13,045 bases of DNA from Fidelibacterota bacterium UBA7303 (GTDB lineage Bacteria; Fidelibacterota; Marinisomatia; Marinisomatales; UBA1611), in assembly GCA_002471805.1 (NCBI GenBank), contig DKQR01000027.1:1-13045 (forward strand), given 5' to 3'. Below the pieces are notes generated by a model, which saw only the letters and a list, made by a program, of their open reading frames with translations, was not told the origin of the DNA and made no database searches. This document shows, in pieces, positions 8,301-13,045 of this stretch (position 1 is the stretch's first letter; each line of letters opens with the position of its first letter). Made by a program: the position numbers and the translations under genes.

Positions 8301-8342
8301 GCACCAAGACAGATTAAAATTGGATTAAGCGTTTCTTTATAG
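5337..8342 (+). CDS. TonB-dependent outer-membrane receptor with N-terminal carboxypeptidase-regulatory-like domain
   Basis: I chose the ATG at 5337 (1001 residues) because it puts the hydrophobic signal peptide (VFICLVFLVQTVFG) near the N-terminus; an in-frame TTG at 5328 would add three residues. After the signal comes a carboxypeptidase-regulatory-like/TonB N-terminal beta domain at about 27-110 (GRVTDKDKNEPLIGANV, DLDGNYYVLQVPPGTYSI), as in SusC-type receptors. The plug follows at about 113-230 (VVVQAERAMIQ, IHVRGGRGGEISYMVDGI, NAEYGQAMSGIVNIVTKDG), then a 22-strand-type barrel rich in alternating aromatic strands and ending in RQIKIGLSVSL. It should import a ligand across the outer membrane with TonB energy. 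No TonB box is obvious and no SusD follows. Residues 648-659 form a canonical EF-hand loop (DTDGNGEISDEE), and 333-344 a looser one, both probably in surface loops. The third operon gene starts 7 bp downstream. The family is clear; the substrate cannot be read from the sequence. Confidence 0.92.
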   Translation: MTLIFRHRPVFICLVFLVQTVFGGTTGKLAGRVTDKDKNEPLIGANVMVVGTTLGAATDLDGNYYVLQVPPGTYSIRFTMIGYQSLVINDVRVKVDLTTTINGALVESAVGLEEVVVQAERAMIQTDVTYSQANISSEEVDLLPVEEFQDVIALQAGVVVTGGDIHVRGGRGGEISYMVDGITVTDPYNAGVAIEIENNAIQELQFISGTFNAEYGQAMSGIVNIVTKDGDYNHFSGNLSLNGGSYFSKGGPLFTIIPGYETEPENEVNATDLNLFPRLDKFIPSTVQDLSGSLSGPVIPGRISFFASGRIKRDNGYLKGQRIFDPHSFIWVDENNNYEIDDSLGLGNGYVPSLSSRIAGESLRKAIDSLRRADEFDWISMDWSEQKTGQLKLSWRFTPRIKLSFNRMYSETHSQYYDHSYRWNPDGRPHEFQTNTGNLFRMDISLSQSTFANILFSNAVNHFRRHLSDDPDYYKQIQNEFDGWASDPLSDNLYEVDPKIFDFATGNNFYVGGQYMGIYNRKSIVNTLKTEITSQINSKHQIKSGFEYRKTNITMNDITVQYNAYTNFDPVYSNPLVSPTHDAFSSGGDDGRNPVEISGYIQDKIESDEIIVNVGLRYDYFDPQWKIVNDTEDPNYLIPLKPINRWFDTDGNGEISDEEMTSNNLKSDNDRLESNAYGDTWFEMVNPKTQISPRFALAFPITDKGYLHFSYGHFFQNPNFSYIYTNPEFEVPAASGVNTTMGNADMEAQRTTQYEIGFSQQIGQDVGIEITGYFKDIRNLNATKIHKSFIAGDRYGMYVNKDHANSQGITIALSKRSLQNFSGNLDYTYSVSEGNASDPTAAFYDEQSNVEPEKMLVPLDWDQRHTINATMTYHPTAMSGISLVFNYGSGFPYTTEFVGVRTAFENNALKPASSNLDLKSYYNFIFMRKRQISVHINIYNFFDVRNEETVYNDTGRSTYSLLPTYTAQYSGPALNTLEEYLVRPHYYSAPRQIKIGLSVSL
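7957..7976. repeat. Perfect 8-bp inverted repeat with a GCGA (GNRA) tetraloop inside the receptor gene
   Basis: ACCCGACA (7957-7964) and TGTCGGGT (7969-7976) are exact reverse complements around GCGA. In RNA this gives an 8-bp, largely GC stem capped by a GNRA tetraloop. It sits in frame over His-Pro-Thr-Ala-Met-Ser-Gly of the barrel. A T run (7985-7990) follows about 9 bases later, too far for a standard terminator. Confidence 0.6.
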
Positions 8343-8349
8343 TTGCCTG

Positions 8350-11300
8350 ATGAAAAAATATTTTATTCTTTTTCTGTTTTTACCCTTGATGGCCGGAGAC
8401 TATCCCAAGAAACCGGTAAAAAATCAAAATCCCTTGTTTCGAACCCCTGCCAAAACGACAGCAAATATAGATCGAAAATATGGCGATCATTCCGGAAACA
8501 GGGTCCTGTGCCGTTTTTATAATTTTGGCGGTATTGGAGATGCCGGCGGCAGTTTTTCCGGGATCTATCCTATCGGCTCGGGCCACGCATATTTTTTTGA
8601 ATTTACGCCGGTGGTTGCTGCCAGCGTCGTTGATACAGCAGGATACAGGAGGCATATCATCTCTGATGGCGCTGTTAATCTTGTTGATGATTCGCCGGAA
8701 GGAACACCCTGGGGCTTTGAGCCGCTGCCGGGCTATGCGAACCCGAATCAAGAATATATGGCAATGAGTACTATACCAAAATCATGGCCCAGTTTCTGGC
8801 CCAACAGGGCCAGTGACTGGAATGGGGTTTGGAATGGGCAATATGGGAAATATGTAAGAGCGGATCAGGAATCCTATTTTGTCATGGATGATTACTACAA
8901 TAATGAATTTGCTTTTTTCCCTGACAACAATGATATGGATCAAGATCTTCGCAGGGCTGGCTTGGGTATTGAAATTGAAGCAAGGGGATACCAGTGGAAT
9001 CACCCGGCAGCAGAAGATATCATCATTGTTACATATTGGATAATGAATGTAGGCTCATCAAGGCTGGATAGTGTCATTTTTGGAATGTATGGTGATGCAG
9101 ATGTAGGCGGGGCATCAGATTTTTCTGATGACGATGCCTGGTTCGATACAGAAAACGATATGGTATATCAATGGGATCATAATGGCTGGAGCAATTCTTA
9201 TGGAGGTTTTAAGCCTGTCTATTTCGGCTGGAGTTTTTTAGAATCTCCCGGCAACCCTCATGATGGTATTGACAATGATGAAGACGGCATGATCGATGAA
9301 AGTCAGTTTGACGGCATTGACAATGATGGAGACTGGCTGATGGAAAGAGATGATATCGGCTCCGATGGGCTTGGTGAATACCATATTGATTATCCCGGGC
9401 CTGATCCAGACGGCACCGAAGGTAACGGTGTCCCAGATTTGGGAGAACCTAATTTCGAGATCACTGATAATGATGAGTCAGATCAAATTGGGCTGACAAG
9501 TTTCTATTCTGCCCCATATCCCAGCATCCAGCCAGATAATGATGAGGTCATGTGGAATCAACTGGCTCCGGGCACATTTCAGGTTCCTGCCCAGAATATT
9601 GACCAGACATTCCTTTATGGATCTGGCTATATCTCCTTGGAGCCGGGGGAAAGAAAAAAGTTTGCAGTGGCAATGGTATTTGGTGAAAACATGGCGGACA
9701 TCACCCGGAATACGAATACGATGCAAAATATATATGATAATGATTACAGCTTTGCAAAGCCGCCCCTAAAACCGACAATGACAGCCGTCCCTGGAGATAA
9801 AAAGGTCACCCTTTACTGGAATGATTTTGCAGAAAAATCCATGGACCCAATCTATGGGTCAGATTTTGAAGGTTATCGGGTTTATCGCAGCACAGACCCC
9901 GGTTTTATCGATGCCTATACCGTAACAGATGCCTATGGAAATATAACCTTTAAAGAACCTCTTGTTATTTTTGATCTGAAAAATGGCCTAAAAGGACCGC
10001 ACCCAATTGGCTTCAACGGTGTTCAGTTTGATATGGGAGAAGACTCGGGGCTGCAGTATCTCTATGTTGATTCAAACAGTGTAATAAATGGTCAAAAATA
10101 TTATTATGGAGTTACCGCTTACGATAAAGGATACGATCTTGATTTTTATGAAAAAGGTTTTGCTGAACGGGAAAACCTGCAGGAAATTGCCCCGTCTGAG
10201 TGTTCAATCATCATGGACCTGGATTATAAAGGCAATGTGGTGAATGTGAGTGAAAATGCTGCAATTGTTACGCCCAATGTCACAGCAATAGGATATGTGC
10301 CGCCTAATAAAGCGATAGAGGGCGAAAGCTTTGTTAAACGTATTTCGGGATATGGTTCAGGCAGGGTAGAAATTGAAGTGGTGGATCCATATACAGTAAA
10401 AGACAATAATGAATACCAGATCGTCTTTGACACCCTTCAAACGGCGAACGATGTTGTTTTCAATGTTCGCAATCAGGAGGAGGTTTTAGAAATATTACCA
10501 ATTCTGGACAGCATTGCCAGGACATCATATGCTTACCTGGACTCTAATACCGTATTGGTGACCAACCATTCCGGAAATAATACATATACGCCAGGAGTTG
10601 ACTATACTTTTAATGCAGAATTAGGTCTTTTTGCGGTAACTAATGCAGAAATGCTTCAAACAGAAGCCCTAACAGTCAGTTATAAATATTATCCTATTTT
10701 TCATGGGAATGCCATGAACGGGGAAATGGACAATCCTATTTTTGATGGCATGAGAATTTTTCTGTATGATTCTGATGTGGGCTTAAATGAGGATTCGACC
10801 CTATGGACCATCGGGAACTGTAATTACCGCCACAATGTTAATGTCAGTCGTATTTACCCCGCCGATTTTGAGTTGCAATTTGAAGGAAATATTAGAGATT
10901 CAATATCGGTTGATGCGTATGGTACCCACGCACCATTCATTATTAAAAATGTCACTCACGAAGACAGCCCTCCATTCAGAATATCAGATTATGACCAAGA
11001 TGATGAATGGGATCCGGATGAACCAATTATGATTCGACCCTATGAAGGACAAACATCACCATTGATTACCATACGATTTTACCAGGATTCCCTGGATATT
11101 ACCGAAACAATAATCTTTGATACCTTATTTAGCGGAAGCGACACTGTTTATACAGATACAACCATTTATGATACCACCTTCTTAGAAGTAATCGACCCGG
11201 TCCAGGGAGACATATTTAAAGTTGCGATTAACAGGCCGTTTTCTATGGCGGACATTTATTCTTTTACATCTACTGCCTCAAAAATAGATAGAGCGGAAGC

Positions 11301-11625
11301 AAAAGACCTCCTGAATCAAATTGCAGTTGTCCCCAATCCCTATGTCGTAACAGCTTCTTGGGAACCGAAACATATATATCAATCCGGGCGCGGTCCTAGA
11401 AAAATTGATTTCATCAATCTGCCCAGTAAATGCACGATTAAAATATTTACACTATCCGGGTATCTGGTTGACACCATTGAACACAGCACTTTCAACGAAA
11501 ACGGCTCCGAATCATGGGATATGTTATCCAAAGACGGTTTAGAAATTTCATATGGTGTTTATTTGTATCATGTTGAGGCGGAAGACATAGGAGAAACCAC
11601 AGGAAAATTTGCGGTGATCAAGTAA
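8350..11625 (+). CDS. Large T9SS-type surface protein with acidic calcium-binding-like repeats, FnIII-like domain and FlgD-like C-terminal domain
   Basis: The product has 1091 residues. A short signal peptide (KKYFILFLFLPLMAG) ends near residue 16. The N-terminal part up to about 300 is rich in Gly, Trp and Tyr and matches no enzyme I recognise. At 305-328 there are two acidic thrombospondin-3-like repeats (DGIDNDEDGMIDE, DGIDNDGD). An FnIII-like section spans about 474-593 (KKVTLYWND, FEGYRVYRSTDPGF, GQKYYYGVTAYDKG). Residues 880-891 (DYDQDDEWDPDE) form an EF-hand-like loop, and 920-945 is a Thr/Asp-rich spacer. The C-terminus from about 990 (VVPNPYVV, FINLPSKCTIKIFTLSGYLVDTI, SYGVYLYHVE, GKFAVIK) is the FlgD-Ig-like kind that serves as a T9SS C-terminal signal in related phyla. 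It lies 7 bp after the receptor gene with no visible Shine-Dalgarno site, so translation is probably coupled, and it overlaps the next gene by one base. Role unknown; a surface partner of the receptor is an inference from position. Confidence 0.85.
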   Translation: MKKYFILFLFLPLMAGDYPKKPVKNQNPLFRTPAKTTANIDRKYGDHSGNRVLCRFYNFGGIGDAGGSFSGIYPIGSGHAYFFEFTPVVAASVVDTAGYRRHIISDGAVNLVDDSPEGTPWGFEPLPGYANPNQEYMAMSTIPKSWPSFWPNRASDWNGVWNGQYGKYVRADQESYFVMDDYYNNEFAFFPDNNDMDQDLRRAGLGIEIEARGYQWNHPAAEDIIIVTYWIMNVGSSRLDSVIFGMYGDADVGGASDFSDDDAWFDTENDMVYQWDHNGWSNSYGGFKPVYFGWSFLESPGNPHDGIDNDEDGMIDESQFDGIDNDGDWLMERDDIGSDGLGEYHIDYPGPDPDGTEGNGVPDLGEPNFEITDNDESDQIGLTSFYSAPYPSIQPDNDEVMWNQLAPGTFQVPAQNIDQTFLYGSGYISLEPGERKKFAVAMVFGENMADITRNTNTMQNIYDNDYSFAKPPLKPTMTAVPGDKKVTLYWNDFAEKSMDPIYGSDFEGYRVYRSTDPGFIDAYTVTDAYGNITFKEPLVIFDLKNGLKGPHPIGFNGVQFDMGEDSGLQYLYVDSNSVINGQKYYYGVTAYDKGYDLDFYEKGFAERENLQEIAPSECSIIMDLDYKGNVVNVSENAAIVTPNVTAIGYVPPNKAIEGESFVKRISGYGSGRVEIEVVDPYTVKDNNEYQIVFDTLQTANDVVFNVRNQEEVLEILPILDSIARTSYAYLDSNTVLVTNHSGNNTYTPGVDYTFNAELGLFAVTNAEMLQTEALTVSYKYYPIFHGNAMNGEMDNPIFDGMRIFLYDSDVGLNEDSTLWTIGNCNYRHNVNVSRIYPADFELQFEGNIRDSISVDAYGTHAPFIIKNVTHEDSPPFRISDYDQDDEWDPDEPIMIRPYEGQTSPLITIRFYQDSLDITETIIFDTLFSGSDTVYTDTTIYDTTFLEVIDPVQGDIFKVAINRPFSMADIYSFTSTASKIDRAEAKDLLNQIAVVPNPYVVTASWEPKHIYQSGRGPRKIDFINLPSKCTIKIFTLSGYLVDTIEHSTFNENGSESWDMLSKDGLEISYGVYLYHVEAEDIGETTGKFAVIK
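8796..8813. repeat. 7-bp GC-rich hairpin inside the large cargo gene
   Basis: CTGGCCC (8796-8802) and GGGCCAG (8807-8813) are perfect inverted arms around AACA. The site lies inside the coding sequence about 450 bases after the start and has no T tract, so it is not a terminator. It may be incidental. Confidence 0.35.
11613..11619 (+). promoter_or_regulatory. Extended Shine-Dalgarno site of the PorV-like gene, inside the preceding gene
   Basis: GGTGATC matches the 3' half of the extended anti-Shine-Dalgarno complement (GGAGGTGATC) and lies 5 bases before the ATG at 11625. It sits within the last codons of the upstream gene and goes with the TAATG stop-start overlap, so the two genes are probably translated in a coupled way. 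Confidence 0.45.
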
Positions 11626-12623
11626 TGAAAAGATTTATTACATTATACAGTTTTTTCTGTATACTGTTGGCGCAAACCAATGTAGCAACCACAGCGGCTT
11701 CCTTTCTAGAAATCGGCGCAGGTGCAAAGTCGCTTTCCATGGGCGGTGCTTATGTGTCTGTTGCCAATGATGTAAGTGCATTATACTGGAATCCATCAGG
11801 GATTGTGAATGTGGAACATCCATCAGTACATATTTATCATTCGCCATGGCTTGTTAAAACCAGTTTCTATCATGGTGGCGCCGTAGTGCCTATGGGTCAG
11901 GCAGGTGTTCTGGGTGTTTCCTATACCACTGTAACCATGGATGAAATGGATGTGCGTACTGTGACGTATCCTGATGGTACCGGAGAAAAATTTAATGTCA
12001 GCAATTTAGCCATGGGAATTGCCTATGCGAAAAAATTAACGGATCGTTTCTCTTTCGGTTTTCAAACCAAGTTTGTCCAGGAGAAAATTTGGAAGATGCG
12101 GGCCAAGGGGCTGGCTGTAGATATAGGGACGCTGTTTTTAACCACCAGCGGTATGCGGATCGGGATGAGCATTTCTAATTTTGGCGGTAAAATGGGTATG
12201 GGCGGGATCAATACCGCTGTCGATTATGATGTGGACGAAACTATCTATGGCAATAACGATAAAATAGACGCCCACTTAGACGCCGCCGAATGGCCTCTGC
12301 CGCTGATCTTTCGGTTCGGGGTCAGTCGGGATTTTGCACTGCCCGGCAAGCAGCGCATAACAGTGGCCGCTGATGGTGTCCACCCTAACAACAATGTGGA
12401 AACGGTGAATATGGGTCTGGAATATGGTTTTTCTGAGATATTATTTCTGCGCCTGGGTCGTTCGCATTTGTTTATGGAAGACGCACAGCAGAATGGCCTA
12501 TCTTATGGGCTGGGCCTGAATTATAAAATTCCACGGGGCCCACAGCTGCGAGTTGATTATGTATTGCAGCCTTTCGGTGTATTCAACAATAATACGGGCT
12601 ACTCCATTTATGTTACTTTTTAG
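11625..12623 (+). CDS. PorV/PorQ-family outer-membrane beta-barrel (T9SS-associated, FadL-like fold)
   Basis: The product has 332 residues. The signal peptide (about 1-16, FITLYSFFCILLAQ) is followed by the family hallmark, an N-terminal stretch at about 27-59 with FLEIGAGAKSLSMGGAYVSV and ALYWNPSGI. The rest is a beta-barrel of amphipathic strands (VLGVSYTTVTMDEMDV, FSFGFQTKFV, GLAVDIGTLF, MRIGMSISNFG) ending in a C-terminal outer-membrane signature (YSIYVTF, final Phe). Known PorV takes T9SS cargo from the translocon to the attachment complex, and PorQ-like paralogs have related or unclear roles. Here it is last in an operon with two T9SS-type cargo genes, which favours a role in exporting or anchoring them. 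It starts by a TAATG overlap with the upstream stop. Which paralog (PorV, PorQ or a separate uncharacterised group) cannot be decided by eye, so no symbol is given. Confidence 0.88.
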   Translation: MKRFITLYSFFCILLAQTNVATTAASFLEIGAGAKSLSMGGAYVSVANDVSALYWNPSGIVNVEHPSVHIYHSPWLVKTSFYHGGAVVPMGQAGVLGVSYTTVTMDEMDVRTVTYPDGTGEKFNVSNLAMGIAYAKKLTDRFSFGFQTKFVQEKIWKMRAKGLAVDIGTLFLTTSGMRIGMSISNFGGKMGMGGINTAVDYDVDETIYGNNDKIDAHLDAAEWPLPLIFRFGVSRDFALPGKQRITVAADGVHPNNNVETVNMGLEYGFSEILFLRLGRSHLFMEDAQQNGLSYGLGLNYKIPRGPQLRVDYVLQPFGVFNNNTGYSIYVTF

Positions 12624-12661
12624 TTTATTTAATTACGAAACAAGAGATCAAAACATAATAT

Positions 12662-12698
12662 TAGTGTAAAAAATTAATTTAACTGGATTTTTTTACTA
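12662..12698 (+). terminator. Weak AT-rich hairpin after the envelope operon, possible terminator
   Basis: The arms at 12662-12674 (TAGTGTAAAAAAT) and 12687-12698 (ATTTTTTTACTA) pair almost completely, with one G-T wobble and one bulged T, around a 12-base loop. The stem is nearly all A-T and the T run is part of it, so it is a poor intrinsic terminator. It is the only stem found in the 39-75 bases after the last stop codon. Confidence 0.3.
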
Positions 12699-12800
12699 GG
12701 CTTCCGCGAGGTATTAGCTTACCAGATTTAATGGAAGTTGAAAATATATAGTTACGATTCTTGTATTGTGTATTTTTAGTATTTGTTTATTAATACAATA

Positions 12801-12836
12801 ATACTTAATTTTAATTAACTATATCTTAAGTATAAT
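12801..12836 (+). promoter_or_regulatory. Candidate operator and -10 box in front of the HTH gene
   Basis: ATACTTAA (12801-12808) and TTAAGTAT (12826-12833) are perfect 8-bp inverted arms with centres 25 bp apart. The right arm overlaps a consensus TATAAT (12831-12836) that lies 18 bases before the HTH start codon. No good -35 box is present. A repressor dimer or tetramer bound here would block that promoter, which would fit self-control by the downstream CI-like protein. In such AT-rich DNA (12624-12854) an 8-bp repeat could also be chance. Confidence 0.35.
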
Positions 12837-12854
12837 AAATATTAAATTGATAAT

Positions 12855-13045
12855 ATGGAAACTGCATCGAAAATAATTAATGATCTTATGTCTCGAAAAG
12901 GTTTTCGTAAAAAACAGGAGGCTGCTGAATATTTTGGTGTGTCCCCCCAGGCCTTGAGTATATGGATCACCAAAGGACTAATACCTCCAAAACATTTATT
13001 AAAGTTGAAAACAGAAAATGAAGCGCCAACCCAGCCACAGCAGCA
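12855..13045 (+). CDS. CI-repressor-like helix-turn-helix protein (partial, C-terminus off the window)
   Basis: 63 codons are visible from the ATG at 12855 to the right edge. Residues about 5-52 form a phage-CI-type helix-turn-helix: an amphipathic first helix (ASKIINDLMSRKGF), a second helix (KKQEAAEYFGV), the turn and recognition helix (SPQALSIWITKG) and the family-typical tail (LIPPKHLLKLK). The Pfam family Bac_CI_repressor has the same SxxxLSxWxxRGxIPxxxLLKL pattern. After residue 54 the sequence turns Gln/Pro-rich (EAPTQPQQ), probably a linker. No Shine-Dalgarno site is seen, although a TATAAT box lies 18 bases upstream. It is a DNA-binding regulator; whether it controls itself, the neighbouring operon or a prophage cannot be said. 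No phage genes are visible in the window. Confidence 0.75.
   Translation, partial: METASKIINDLMSRKGFRKKQEAAEYFGVSPQALSIWITKGLIPPKHLLKLKTENEAPTQPQQ

Noticed and set aside
9262..9354. Acidic repeats as a cellulosomal dockerin
   Set aside because: A dockerin needs two spaced calcium loops with flanking helices; here the loops are nearly adjacent and Gly/Asp-rich without helices.
12770..12790. Bacteroidota-type promoter (TTTG, then TAnnTTTG) before the HTH gene
   Set aside because: A TTTG follows TAGTA here but the spacing of the TA pair is off by one base, and no upstream TTTG partner fits.
12624..12854. Hidden small gene or RNA gene in the AT-rich spacer
   Set aside because: Only very short frames occur and there is no cloverleaf or GC-rich RNA core; the one GC-rich patch (12701-12710) does not fold into a convincing stem.

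Overview
The window looks like chromosomal DNA from a Gram-negative bacterium with a type IX secretion system (T9SS), outside or at the edge of the Bacteroidota. Candidatus Marinimicrobia (SAR406) or a relative such as Ignavibacteria or Calditrichota fits best. The evidence is a YPNPFNP-type C-terminal sorting domain, a second C-terminal domain of the VPNPY/FlgD-like kind, a PorV/PorQ-family barrel, a TonB-dependent receptor with an N-terminal carboxypeptidase-regulatory-like domain, and AT-rich spacers. The lineage is inferred from protein style only; there is no rRNA or marker gene here.

Left part (1-3133): polyamine catabolism. Two genes read leftward: a SpuC-like class III aminotransferase, cut by the window edge, and a PuuD-like gamma-glutamyl-GABA hydrolase. 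One gene diverges to the right: a PuuA-like gamma-glutamylputrescine synthetase. The gene content matches the Pseudomonas spuABC set. The three enzymes are expected to channel putrescine or related amines toward GABA and succinate. They share a 154-bp divergent control region.

Middle and right part (3183-12623): one compact rightward operon of four envelope genes, headed by a good sigma-70-like promoter (TTGTAT, 17 bp, TATAAT) and a clear Shine-Dalgarno site. In order they are a modular T9SS cargo protein, a TonB-dependent receptor of about 1000 residues, a second T9SS-type surface protein of 1091 residues with calcium-binding-type acidic loops, and a PorV/PorQ-family outer-membrane barrel. 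The three gaps are about 40 bp, 7 bp and a 1-bp overlap. There is no SusD. The layout suggests one surface apparatus in which the receptor imports something and the two secreted proteins sit on the cell surface, with the PorV-like barrel helping their export or attachment. The substrate is unknown.

Right edge (12624-13045): a very AT-rich 231-bp spacer with an 8-bp inverted repeat over a possible -10 box, then the start of a CI-repressor-like helix-turn-helix gene cut by the window end. There is no stretch longer than 300 bases without a gene. I saw no tRNA, rRNA, CRISPR array or insertion sequence.

The points most worth a second look are the doubly nested domain architecture of the first cargo protein, the canonical EF-hand loop inside the TonB-dependent receptor, the four-gene operon as a unit, and a perfect GNRA-loop hairpin inside the receptor gene.
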